From positions 3,286,001-3,350,000 of the forward strand of contig CM075102.1 of the NCBI GenBank assembly GCA_037576195.1: DNA of 64,000 nt, written 5' to 3'. The translations under genes were made by a program, and so were the position numbers. Under the pieces are notes generated by a model. That model was not told the origin of the DNA, ran no database searches, and saw only the letters and a program-made list of their open reading frames with translations. Origin of the DNA: Phytoseiulus persimilis. Taxonomy: Eukaryota; Arthropoda; Arachnida; Mesostigmata; Phytoseiidae. Below are positions 32,312-42,738 of the stretch, piece by piece. Position 1 is the stretch's first letter; each line of letters starts with the position of its first letter.

Positions 32312-33305
32312 TGAATCCTACTTGCCTCGCAACTCCTTCGGTCGAGGAAAAAAACACCCAAACTCCGATGAGCGAGATTAGAAATCGAGCAGAAAAGTCC
32401 CACGGGATTTTCGACCGCTGATCGTTTGCTGGAGCCGAACGCTTTCCTCAACGCCGCTTCAGGAAAACCGAAGATTGACCGGGAGGAAACCCGCGCCATA
32501 GTGCCGTCTTCTCGCCTCTCCTCTTTCTGTGAGGTGTTTTTACACAAATTTCAGATTATATTGTCCCGTTGAACAGTTCCTGGATCGAGTCGCATGGTTC
32601 ACAAGTGAATAATCTCGGATCTAAAACCCTCAAGTTCTCGCTTTGTCGTCTTCTTCTTCTATACGGCTTTGTCTACAGCCTGCACCGCAGCTACTCTCTC
32701 AACGGCACGAACGATTCACAAAAGAGCTGCAGCGGATCGCACGATCATCCAAAATAACGATTCGCGACGAGATTTTTTATTCAACCGGCCAGATCAGCAC
32801 TTCGTATAGAAAGTCCAGTGAAAGTTAATTTGAGAGGCTTTGCTCCACCGCTGTCCACATAGAATGGGGTTCAAGGCTTCTGTTCTGCGGCCAAGGAGAA
32901 TATTTTCCCGGTGAATTCATCGAAAATTCGGTTCCACAAGAGCGTCATCACCACCTGCTCAATTTCGGATGTGGGGAGAACGCATGTTCCCCGTGGGACG
33001 GATGCACAGCATGCAGGAAAGTGCAGGTTTTCTCAACACGCGTGCATCGGTCGGCATGCGCGGTTTTCCGAGCGGAATCGAGCTGTGACCCTCACACGAG
33101 TGACCGTATCTGAGATGGATGGCCTCTCCGTTGAGAGAGCGCTCTGAAACAAGAAACCGATGACAACAGACATCTGCAGCCTTCTATACTCTGCTTTCCT
33201 GTTCCAAAAACAAAATGGCGTCCCGTCAGCTCGGCGGAGGGCAGAGTGCATGCGAAACCGTGCTAGAGCGATCCCGGCCGCTAACCAAGTTCTTCATCGT
33301 TTCAG
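32312..33305. other. No supported gene
   Basis: Short frames only, without paired splice signals. A possible start, MASRQLGGGQ, lies at 33214 in a good context (acaaaATGG), but it has no usable donor. Confidence 0.35.
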
Positions 33306-33864
33306 CGAAGTGGCGTCAAGCTCTTGCGAAAACTTCATGAATTACTCCGAAGATGCAGCGGGATTCTATGTAAACGACGAGGATTATATATCTTTCCGGG
33401 TGAACACGACTCCACTGAAAGTTTTGCCAGAATCGGATCCAGAGGTGTGAGTTACAGCTAGATCCATCTCATCTGAGCCGAGATAGTAACAAGGACCGTT
33501 CAAAGAGAGTTGCAGCGCGAGACCCGGGCAGGAAGCTGCTCCCGAATCGGAAGCGAAAATTTTGAAAATTCGCGGAGAACTTCCCACGCCTCCACTTCAC
33601 GGCGCGGCGGCTGGTTACCGAACTTGGTCCCGCACCGAAGCCAGGGAATTCCGTGGCGAAAAAAGACCGAGGAAATCCCTCAGCTGCGGAACGTCGCTGG
33701 ATACAGCTTTGTGGTGTTTACGGAAGCAACACAAGAAACGTATTTGGCATACCGGGTTCTGTAAATCTGGGGACTCCGAAGGTTCGAAGCCGAAAGAAGA
33801 AACTCCGCAGCTGGAATCTGAGTCCGTTTGCGCCGAAACCCTCTGGCGGCTGGAACCAGGCTGA
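33306..33864 (+). CDS. Two-exon gene model with strong splice signals
   Basis: Exon 33306-33446 (141 bases) lies between an excellent acceptor (gttcttcatcgtttcag) and a strong donor (GT|GTGAGT). It reads SENFMNYSEDAAGFY-like sequence (CENFMNYSEDAAGFYVNDED), then YISFRVNTTPLKVLPESDPE. It is acidic with regular hydrophobic positions, and G begins about 39% of codons. It starts and ends in phase 2. The next exon, 33516-33864, begins in the matching phase after a weaker, purine-rich acceptor (gagagttgcag). It runs 115 codons, basic in the middle and Glu-rich toward the end, to a stop at 33862-33864. The intron would be 69 bases. The extracellular-looking first exon and charged second one might be ectodomain and tail, but this is speculation. 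Confidence 0.38.
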
Positions 33865-34089
33865 GACTCTTCGACTGGTCGCATGACTCGCTCGCTGGCG
33901 GGATTCTCGCCGTTGGTTTGATGCGTTCCGAGAACTATCACCACTCCATCCCGCCCAAAATGTCGGTTTTGAGAACGTAGTGAGGGAATCCAAGAATCCA
34001 TCTTCATGTATTCCCGACGCAACGGTCGGATCTGCATAGCATGTCACCACATCCGCTCATCAAGCCAGTGAAAATGTCTTTAAGAAACA

Positions 34090-34468
34090 ATGATTACCTC
34101 CGCGGTCGACGCCGAAGCCGCTGATGGGAGCCGGAAACGCAAAGTCCAGCTCGAACGCGATAGTGCACTCAACCGACGGGGAGGAACCGAAAACTGGAAA
34201 CCACCAGATCTATTCACGTTCAAGCGAGCCACGAGGGAACGAAAGTCCTTCGAACAACGGGATGCACGATTCGCGGCGAGCGACGTATCGGTGTCTTGTT
34301 GCCTCCACGTGCGGAAGCTAGCCGTTGCACGACGCCCGCATTGGTCCCATCCGAGCTGGCTCGCGATGACTCTCGCATTCAATCGAGGATCTCGTTTCAG
34401 CTGGCTTCGCCGCGCGTTCAAAAATGCTCCGCAGATCGCTTGTATGGCCGAATCGGCGTTGGCTTCAG
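34090..34468 (+). CDS. Possible long first exon with basic cluster
   Basis: The ATG at 34090 is in a favourable context (gaaacaATGA). The frame runs 126 codons plus one base to a textbook donor, TCAG|GTAAAC, at 34469. It begins MITSAVDAEAADGSRKRKVQ, with a basic patch that could serve as nuclear localisation signal, and continues LERDSALNRRG. About one third of codons start with G. The second half is Arg/Trp/His-rich and less convincing. The frame itself stays open to 34728. No family is recognised and no partner exon was confirmed. Confidence 0.28.
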
Positions 34469-35065
34469 GTAAACATGGTAAACAGGTTCGTAGTTCAGCC
34501 GTTTCCCACTCCTCGGTCCGTTGGATCCGTGTGTTCCGAAGCCCGGTTGGAGTATCGCGGGATGTCAGCCGTCAGCAGGGCTCGAACCCTCGGCGTGTCA
34601 TGCGTGCCAGGGAAAGCCTCGAGATACGTGCTCATACCTCCCATACCGGGAACTACAATCGTTTCCAGGGAGCTCCCAAGTGCTCCAACTTTCATCGGAT
34701 GCCTCACATGAATCAGAAGCTGTTTTGAGCTATTCCGCCGATCATACAGCCAGATCGGGGTTCTCTGTGTGCCGGGAGACGGGTCGCGAAGCGAGGACCG
34801 GAGTCAACTCTGTTCAAGGTTCCCACCCCGTTACATCGTTCCTGTCATGAGTGAGAACTTTTCTGCGAGCCGATCATATAAACGATGCGTCGCGTGGGTT
34901 TGCGACACCGTACCACCGATTGAAGAACGCGATGTCGGCGACCGTCAGACTGGGTTTCACGTAGTACCGATGGTATTCTGGAACAGGCAGCTCTGGTTGA
35001 GGTGTATTCAAGTACCTACGTGCGCTTGAAATGGGGATAGAGCGTCGCTGGGCAGAGAGCCCTGA

Positions 35066-35431
35066 CCCCCATTCTCTACCGTCGATGACTTTCTTGCCGT
35101 GGTGCTCGAAATACTATCACTTTCCGAGGGAAAAGGGCAAGCGCAGGCAGCGGCCACCCTGAGAAACATTTCCGCATTTGCACAGTCTTCAGCTCCGGGC
35201 CGCGGTCAGGACGGCAATCGGAATTCAGTTCAAGAAGTCGAGCCTGTTTCTGCGGTGACAATTGGTAGGACGGATCACGTCTCGATTGAGCACCTGAGGG
35301 AAAACAGCGGAGCAGTGTCAGATATGAACAGAGGAGATGAACGACTCCTATCGCTGGCGAGTTTGTGCGTAGTGCGAGTGTCACCCAGTGTGTGCCACCC
35401 AGCTGGTCAGCCGACGGCGAAGTATAATTAA
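35066..35431 (+). CDS. Open frame with strong coding bias, unknown
   Basis: The frame opens after a stop at 35063-35065 and runs 121 codons to 35431. About 40% of codons begin with G, which is high for this window. It starts FSTVDDFLAVVLEILSLSEG, continues QAQAAATLRNISAFAQ, and has a Val/Glu-rich middle (NSVQEVEPVSAVTIG) and an acidic stretch (NSGAVSDMNRGDERLLSL). No ATG lies near its start, and the only nearby acceptor is atcactttccgag (AG near 35127), after which the phase is 0. The last 25 codons look less protein-like, so a donor may lie near 35360. The minus strand is open at 35076-35465 too. Confidence 0.32.
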   Translation, partial: PPFSTVDDFLAVVLEILSLSEGKGQAQAAATLRNISAFAQSSAPGRGQDGNRNSVQEVEPVSAVTIGRTDHVSIEHLRENSGAVSDMNRGDERLLSLASLCVVRVSPSVCHPAGQPTAKYN

Positions 35432-35756
35432 ATTTTATTGCGTCGTTTAAATGAGAAATCGGCAAGGCCGACGCTCATGGCTAGATGAATTATAGATAGT
35501 TTTGCCAAACAAGCCACCACTCGCGCGCTCTTCGCTTGTTTTCTCGATTTTCGCTCGACGGACTGAACCCGACAGCGGAACGTCCGAGAAACGGAAAAAG
35601 CGCCGGATCATGGTCGCGCAGTTCGGAAACTCCGCTCCGAAGAGCCAAATGACTGCCTCACGCGTTTCCTATAATTCTTCATAGCTGATGCCTCGTGCAG
35701 ATGCGGAGACAACCTCAGGCACTCACACACGAACACGCTCACAGAGAAACACATTC

Positions 35757-36251
35757 ATGAGCATAAACAGCAGCGGGGAAAATTGGGTTGCGAATGGTGG
35801 AAGGAGAGAAATGGCGAAACAAGTCGCAAAACTAGTCGCCTCGCGTGTCTTTGCACCCTCCAGCGCGCATCCGCTGAATGGAAACTTCTGGGCTTGGCCG
35901 ACCGAGCTCGAATCTTGGAGTTCGATCGAGGATCACTTTACCACGTTCCCGACGGGTCCGGTCACTGATAAGTTTGTCGTGGAGGAGACGCGAGGAGAGA
36001 GGAATATTTTCGGGGGGTGGAGAACAGAAAATTCGGCGTGCACTCCCGGCGATCGTGCGGGGGAACAACCGAGTTTCAGACTGGTTCCCACCAGAGACCC
36101 GTCCTGCAGCTGGTTTGTTGCCTCCACCTGTTTCCCCAGTCTATCCCGATGCTGTTGTCCTGATCAACGCTGGCGCCGCGCATTCGAAGACCGCACGAGC
36201 CTCGCCCTGGAAGCATTTATTAGCGAGCTTACCACAGCACAGGTCGAGTGA
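35757..36251 (+). CDS. Longest ATG-led plus frame of the cluster (164 residues)
   Basis: The ATG at 35757 opens a 164-residue frame. The first two thirds are protein-like (MAKQVAKLVASRVFAPSS, SWSSIEDHFTTFPTGPVTD, KFVVEETRGERNIFGGW), with about 63% of codons starting with a purine. A Cys/Ser-rich part (CFPSLSRCCCPDQRW) near the end is less convincing. The last residues, LALEAFISELTTAQVE, look helical. Chance frames of this length are expected once or so in the window. No family is recognised. Confidence 0.27.
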   Translation: MSINSSGENWVANGGRREMAKQVAKLVASRVFAPSSAHPLNGNFWAWPTELESWSSIEDHFTTFPTGPVTDKFVVEETRGERNIFGGWRTENSACTPGDRAGEQPSFRLVPTRDPSCSWFVASTCFPSLSRCCCPDQRWRRAFEDRTSLALEAFISELTTAQVE

Positions 36252-36614
36252 GCTAACAGCAAAATATACTCGGGTTTTGTTAGCTCGTAAGCAAACCCGG
36301 CTGTTTGGAGGCGGCCATTAGTGCTGGTCCATTCTTAACCAGCGGCGGGTCGTTGTTCCCTTCGTTGAAGCGTACGTCCGTTACCCGTCTGCGTGTCTGT
36401 CCACCTAGCCTTCGGCCCGTCGTGCATTCGTCGCTTCAGTGAGTCTTTTGCCTGACGCAACCGAGGCGGCGACGGCCGTCTTGAGGCCTAATAGGTGGGT
36501 AGGCAGATAGCTGCCCCGACCACTGGTTCCTGCCACTTTGGTTTCCTGATGAATATTACAGCGAAGTAACATGCTGACCAGTCCCTGAACGCGGCCGCTT
36601 CTTTGTGCCTTCCC

Positions 36615-37016
36615 ATGAACAGTATCGATCGCACGAGAAGCAACGCGCACGGACCTGATGTCGCTCTATTGAAGGGAGCGAAACCCACGAGGGATGAGTG
36701 GGAAAGGTCGAGGGGAACCTATCCCGGGCTTTCTGGGCAGGGCGCTCCTGCTCCAAGCGTCGCAAACTTCCCCCGGGGCGTTGGTTCGGATATACAGGAA
36801 TGTGTTCACCGTTCGACAGTCATCGACAACCATCCGATTCGGGACAAGTTCTATCAAACCCAGGGAGCGAGAGCTCCCAGGAGCCCAGCCGAGACTGCTT
36901 CTGAGTTTGCCTTATTCTTAGCGGCCAGCCCGAGAGAGCGGCACCTCATCAGAGGTCTTCTTTTGGTCTCCCACAGCCTACGGAGAGGTCAACCGAACTC
37001 CGAAATTGCCCCCTGA
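36615..37016 (+). CDS. Open reading frame, unknown protein
   Basis: From an ATG at 36615 (tcccATGA) the frame gives 133 residues. It contains GPDVALLKGAKPTRDEWER, GVGSDIQECVHRSTVIDN and PAETASEFALFLAASPRER. About one third of codons start with G and 61% with a purine. Its last part overlaps, in a different phase, a strong acceptor at 36976 and the exon candidate 36977-37077. If that exon is used, this frame must splice out before it. The only phase-compatible donor, GAAT|GTGTTC near 36802, is weak. Confidence 0.27.
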   Translation: MNSIDRTRSNAHGPDVALLKGAKPTRDEWERSRGTYPGLSGQGAPAPSVANFPRGVGSDIQECVHRSTVIDNHPIRDKFYQTQGARAPRSPAETASEFALFLAASPRERHLIRGLLLVSHSLRRGQPNSEIAP

Positions 37017-37077
37017 AGTTGAAGCGAGCAATAATTTCCAGTCGCAGGGTTATATTTCTCCCGCCGCTCTACCCTGA
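36977..37077 (+). CDS. Candidate terminal exon
   Basis: A superb acceptor (cttcttttggtctcccacag) precedes a frame that takes one base from upstream and reads YGEVNRTPKLPPEVEASNN, then FQSQGYISPAALP, to a stop at 37075-37077. It is Pro/Asn/Glu-rich and unlike the Arg/Ser-rich chance frames nearby. The source exon is uncertain; the frame at 36615-37016 is the obvious candidate but offers only a weak donor in the right phase. Confidence 0.27.
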
Positions 37078-37724
37078 AATAGGACACATGAACGGTCTTG
37101 CGCCTGTTTTTAAGAGACCAAACAAAAAATAGTCACGGGCGATTCCTTCACCTGAAATACTGGTGGCTCTGGCTCCCGTCGAACTCTCGTCGCCCCGTTC
37201 GTTTCGGACAACAGCTGCACTCACCATGAGACAGATACTGTTCCCCCCAAGTTAACAACGGCTGTTAGGGATTCCATGAACGGACGACGCCATTTTGAAG
37301 GTGTTCGCGGGGAGGAATTCCGGGACGAGACAAATTTCGCGGTGCCGACGACCCGACACGACGGCCGACTTCAATCTTCACCGGAAGATTCGGCCGCTAT
37401 CGTGGACGATAATGAGGAGTCGTCGGGAGGATCGAGGAGATTACGGTGAGATGGAAGAGGGGGAACATGGGGAAACGGGGAAGGGGGAAACCAGGAGAAT
37501 CGGATGAAGGATTGGAGAGTCAGATCAAGTTTCCGCTCAGGTAAAAACGCGCTGCCACGTAAGTCAGATCGCCGACGACTGTGCGGATCCGTGTCTCACT
37601 AATTGCGTAACGAGGTTAGCTCTGACGAGCTCCTCAAACCTCCTAAAAATTCCTCGACGTGGATTCCTTAGGAAGGAGGCCGGAGAAAAATCGCCGGGAG
37701 TATCGAGGCTTTCCAGGACCAAGT

Positions 37725-38096
37725 ATGGCCAGCGGAGACACAGGGCCACTTGGTGAAGAGCGGGCAGACGAAACACAGGAAGGTGTCTCGGAAGCAAACG
37801 TCTCCATCCCTATCGGCGTACTCAAGCCTATTCTCTTGAGGTCTGAGACGCACTTTAGCTTCTGGGAGAGGGGGAGGAAGACTACAATCACGGCGTCACC
37901 GGGTGAATATTTCGCGAGCATTGCACTCCAACTGAGAGCAAATGCTTCTTTTTTTCTACTCCACTGCCTCCCCCATACACCCCCCACAGGGGCCTTTCAG
38001 AGCCAGATTCTCGCGAAGCTCGCTCGCTCAAGACCTCCGGTCACCTTCGGAGGCTCCCAACCCTTCCACCTGACTCCCCCAATCGATTTCAATTAG
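37725..38096 (+). CDS. Open frame with phase-neutral intron
   Basis: The ATG at 37725 has a good context (aagtATGG). The first 59 codons read MASGDTGPLGEERADETQEG, then SEANVSIPIGVLKPILLRSE, with about one third starting with G. At 37903 the donor G|GTGAAT pairs with an excellent acceptor (cccccatacaccccccacag, ending 37989). The 87-base interval is a multiple of three without stops, so spliced and unspliced products share the frame. The last part reads FQSQILAKLARSRPPVTF and stops at 38094-38096. The spliced product would be 94 residues and the unspliced one 123. No family is recognised. Confidence 0.3.
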   Translation: MASGDTGPLGEERADETQEGVSEANVSIPIGVLKPILLRSETHFSFWERGRKTTITASPGEYFASIALQLRANASFFLLHCLPHTPPTGAFQSQILAKLARSRPPVTFGGSQPFHLTPPIDFN

Positions 38097-40019
38097 GGAG
38101 AGCTTTGGTCACATATATGTCCCGAGAAGTCTCGACCGAGTTCCCAAACATCGTGTCTCAAACTCGTTCCTGTCCTCCGCCCCTTCGAGGAGTTTTGAAA
38201 CTTTGTAGAGACCTAGGCGCGCGGAATCTTCGAGTTCCCTGCTTGGTAGCCCGCATCCACCCTCCCCCAGCTGCGTGATTCTCCCCCTTTTCGCCCCACG
38301 AGAGTTGCGATTTCCCCGCAAGTCTCTGAGATTCGCAACTTCTTCCACAAAACCCCTGAAAGCTCGAGACGAAGAACGCACACACACACGAGGAATAGGA
38401 TCAACTTTCTCGGTCCGCCAAGGTGATCCGTTATCTGCTGTTGGTAGCTACACACCGGCTTCGAGACACGCATAACATCTCCCGTCGGTAAGAAACTCAG
38501 TGCGGAGGAGGCGACGGCGGAGGAGACGATGAAAAAATTGTCTGCCGGTCCCCGGGGATCGATTCATATGCGTATTAAATTTTCCGTCCTCAAAAGGGCG
38601 CTGCAATCGAACACTGCTCGCCTCTCAAATTGCCAAGATACCCTACTCAGGTTCTTCGCCAAGAGACTATTCATCACGAGAGCGCTGAATCCGGGCGTCT
38701 CCTTGAGAGTCTTCAATCCGGCTCTCGGGAACGTCCGCGGATGATTCTGACGTATCGTGGCCAGAAAATGCCGCCAGAGAGGGTTCAGAGGCGGAAGATT
38801 TCTGAGGGAAGGAATTTTCCGGTGCGAAGTCCGGTGACGGAAAGCTTCGGCGGCGAAGAATCGTTTCCAGCGGGAAGTTACCTAACGGAGTGATTGTCCG
38901 GGATTTTTCCGTCGCGGACCTCCTCTTGAGGCCAATTCTCGATCTTGTTACCATCGTCATCTCGTTCTGGGAACGACTCGGAGAGCCACAGCTCGAAACT
39001 ATGAGTATTTGGGCGGTGCGCTTTCGGATTCCAGCAGGTATCTCAACACCCAGGATCATGTGCATGTTACGCCTCACTGGGGCTTCGAAAGCCCTAGAGT
39101 CCAGAGGAGATCAGCAGCACTCCTCGAACTAACAAACGCGAACGTATTCTTGGTTGTGAGCACACATAACGCCGACGAGGGAACTCGAGGAATCGCAGCG
39201 AGAGGCGGGCAAAAGGGCACTTTGGATCTCCAGGGCGAGAGTTCCTGACGACCTTGTCGAACGGCTGGTCGTCGTTTGAATCCAGGAGCACTCAGATCCA
39301 GCTGAGATACCCAGAGAGGCTGGGAGCCAGCGTGCGTTCTGATCACGTGGTCGACCACTTCTCGGACTCCCGAGCTCACCGAGGAGAGGAGAAAAAAGCT
39401 CGGATTGGACTTCGGGAGCGAAACGTGTCACTGAAGTCTTTGTCCGCAAAAGTACAACAGGGGAGAACAACCCGTGGTGTAAGAAGCCACGCATTCAATC
39501 AAACTGAGGTCGCACTCTGGCCCATGTTAACATACTACTGACCAGAGCTTCCAAAATGAATTCTGGATTCGACAAAACCCGTCCCGTATGAGGGGTTGCC
39601 AGGAAAAACCCCTGTTACGTCATGCCCCCCACCCGCAAACAATTAAACAAGGTTACGAAATACGTAGACATCCAGGAGGGCTGGGTTGGAAAAATGTCTG
39701 CTGAAACACTCGCGCCTAATATATAAAAGGTTGTAAGAGCTGGAGGCAAAATGAAGGGAAAACGGAAGTACTCCTTCTCTTAGTATTCTTACTAGCCGGC
39801 CTTCGGCCGAGTACGCTGGTCGGCCCCTCCCTTGCTTCGGGAGTCTACTGCTGACAGACGGACTGCTGTGCAGTGTCATAACACCTTGAAGAGTGACCAC
39901 GGATTCTCGCTAGCATAATATCGGGGCAGTGCGCCTCATGGTTTAGATCTGTATCCTGGTCATACATGTGAGCAAACACAATCTGGCAGTTTCTGCCACG
40001 GAGGGACTTCCCTCCCTTT
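38097..40019. other. No supported gene
   Basis: Frames on both strands overlap without paired splice signals. A TATA-like sequence lies at 39720-39730 but no start codon with a convincing frame follows it. Confidence 0.35.
39720..39730 (+). promoter_or_regulatory. TATA-box-like sequence
   Basis: TATATAAAAGG matches the core promoter consensus closely. No downstream gene was identified, so it may be a chance match. Confidence 0.2.
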
Positions 40020-40220
40020 TCATTGGGTCAGCACCACTCCAAAACTATCTTCTTACTCGGCTAATCCGCGCATGTTGTCTCTCAAAAGTATTGTCAGATC
40101 GACCCCGTAATCACTCACCTAGACTTCTCAGAAGTGTGCCGAAATCGATCCCAGAATGACGTACCTGCATTCCAATGTGGTCAGATCGACCTCGGAATCA
40201 CCTCCCTAGATTCCGAGAAG
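40020..40220 (+). repeat. Dispersed repeat, copy 2, with three 46-base tandem units
   Basis: This is homologous, in the same orientation, to 4373-4527. Three tandem units start near 40088, 40134 and 40177. The first and third share gtcagatcgaccYcgKaatc and end in tagaYtcYgaga-like sequence, and the second is more diverged. A short hairpin (ggagggacttccctcc) lies just upstream at about 40003-40018. Confidence 0.6.
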
Positions 40221-40395
40221 AAGATGGGTTGCCTATGTCCCTCCTTGTGAACCGCCCTCCAACATGCCGTTGGTTCCACATCGATCCGATCAATTTCGGA
40301 GGAATACATTGAGGACCAACACATGGACAAACAAACAAACAGATCCTGGATTTTTATATATTGATCGGCCGGTGGCGCTAGCATCGCGCTTCAAT

Positions 40396-40446
40396 ATATA
40401 GATTAACTCCCTAAGTTGATTGATTGATTGAGAACTCCCTAAGTTA
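40396..40446 (+). repeat. Short direct repeat around a GATT run
   Basis: The sequence aactccctaagtt occurs twice, on either side of gattgattgattgag. Confidence 0.8.
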
Positions 40447-42567
40447 TAAACGGGAGTGAAAGTGGGAACTCTCCGTACGGCAGGATGAATCCGAGGGAGG
40501 CCATTGGGGACTCCGGAAGCTCCTTCGTTCTTGGGAACTATCACGTGTGCGATTTTCAATCGAAAGTGGAAGAGGCGCTCATAGGATCTACAAACTCTAT
40601 CACTCTGCTCGGCTGTATAGTGCGTTCAACGGACGCATTTCCTCGTGCAGCGCGCCGGGGCTCGCGACCGATTCATCCGCTGTCAGCCAGCGGACTGCGG
40701 CTCGACTGACTGTTTCGCCGACTTACTGTACGAGACAGGCAGATGTTTGCAACCACAACAACAACGACGGCGACAACTTTCGTTCGGTAGAGTTTATGTC
40801 GTCGGAGCGAGAGAGCATGGTTGGGCGTAATGGAACAGTTCGCCGGCCTTCGAGCCGGGCGCCCAGCGAGCGAACTAGTCGCAGGAAATGCTTTCCTGGA
40901 ATCATCTCCACAGACCACAAATTAGTCGCCGTAGCGAGTCACGTAACCGGCAGCCGAGCCATCCGCTCATAAATACATTTACTGCACGCCGTCGCGCCAT
41001 TGCAAGCGCTTCCCGAGAGGACAAACCCGGGAAACTCACCTGTCCCGGTTCCGAGCCGAAAACAGCGACCCTTGTCCCCGAAGCATCGATACGACGTCAT
41101 CGAGATCGCTGGTAACTCGTCGTCGTCTCCTCTCATCGCCGCATCCCTTCTTCAGGCGAGGTCGAGACGCAATTCTCGACGAACCGAGTGTGTCTGAGAC
41201 AGGACGTCGGTCCGAGTTCGGATAGGAGCCGGGGAAAGCGTTGTAGACGGAGGAATTAAAGCTGTCTTGGAGTCTTAAAATGAGTGTAGTCATCCATGGA
41301 TGGCTCCTTTACGAGATGTGGTTCCCCATAAAAATAGGAGCTGCACAGAGAACGATATAAAATTCAGTTCATGGAATAATTTCTCCGTTCGGCCGCCGAT
41401 ATCGCGCAACCAACCGCCCGTCGTCTCCTCATTTCCGGATATCCTAGGCGATGTCTGTGTCCCGTTCGAACAGCGGCCCTATATGGCTCCATAAAATTGT
41501 TGTACCGCTAATTTGAGGTCTTCAGAGCCGAAGAGGACGAACTCGCCACCGAGCTGGCGGCGAGTCCCATGCGTTCAAAAATTCGTTGGAAAGAGGATTG
41601 ATGGTGAAGGAGGAGGAGGGGTTTTCTGTTTTCGGGCCCCCTCGGTGGCCAACTGTGATGACGAGGGCTCGGGCCCACCCTTTGAAGTCCACTCTTTTCG
41701 GAGAGAATGTCATTTAGGACTGAACGCTTTCCATTCACAAGTGGCTCCTCCTCATCGCCTCGTCCCTAACGCTTCTTCATAGTCCTGGGTTTTCGGCCTG
41801 GCAGAACAGCGAAGGCCACGCAGCCCCACCCACGACCTCATGAGTAAATATGGATCTTGTCGTTAAGGAGTTTTTTGTGCAAAAAAAAGCGACGACGGGA
41901 ATGTCGTGTTGCTGTGCAATTCGCCTCTCTGGCTCGCGACGTTCGCTATTAGAAAGAAATATTCTAGGAGCGCAGCCAGCAGAGCATCGAACCAGTGTTT
42001 CTTGCGGTCGATCCGAGAGTCGGTCTGTTTCTCCGATCCGGGGAAGGTCGGAACGATTTTTCATCTTTAGCGTTCGAAGGAATTCTCTGAACTGTCGACG
42101 GCGGCATCATTGTTATCACTACCGGCCAGAACAGAGCCGAAACAATTGCTTTTCCAGTACAATCGGCGGCTGAGTGTTTAGCGAGCCGCTCTGCTTTCGC
42201 TTCGACCGTTTTTTCTTCTCTCGAAACGGTCGTCACTGTTGTCATCGCACCAGGTAATAACCGATTGAATGTTCAGCTCTGAGAGCTACGATCCGAAAGC
42301 ACGTCCTGGGAAAGATCGGAAGCTGCTGGGGTCTAACACCAAAAAATGGATTCCCATCCCGGTGGAATACCGAGGACTCATCGAGACCAATTTCCTACTC
42401 GACGAGAGCTTCGTTGAAACGTCGCATCCAAGGAGAACGTTATGAGCTGTTAGAAGAAAAGTAGTGCGCGGCGAGAATCTTCAAAGCATCCGGATACATC
42501 ATTCGACGAGGTAAAACCGTGGAAACCAAAGCAGGGAGGATACTCCTGGTTGATACTTCTCACTGAG
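40447..42567. other. No supported gene
   Basis: There are only short overlapping frames. A purine-rich stretch near 41605-41630 gives a poly-Gly/Glu artefact. Confidence 0.35.
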
Positions 42568-42573
42568 ATTAGG

Positions 42574-42738
42574 ATGGGGGCGGTACTCGGTGACGAACGG
42601 AAGATTTTGGGAAAGGGCCGAAGACATGACCCCTGGCCCCCGCCCCTGGAACGCTACAGAATGCAGTTCTGGTATCGAAGTCGTCTTTTCCCCCAGGTTC
42701 TGGAGAAGAATGTGGCAAGGTCAGGACTCCTCGATTGA
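42574..42738 (+). CDS. Small open frame or terminal exon
   Basis: The frame reads MGAVLGDERKILGKG from an ATG at 42574 and continues to a stop ending at 42738. An excellent acceptor (gtcgtcttttcccccag, AG near 42696) lies inside, after which the peptide is VLEKNVARSGLLD. Either a 54-residue protein or a short last exon is possible. The evidence is thin. Confidence 0.16.
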   Translation: MGAVLGDERKILGKGRRHDPWPPPLERYRMQFWYRSRLFPQVLEKNVARSGLLD

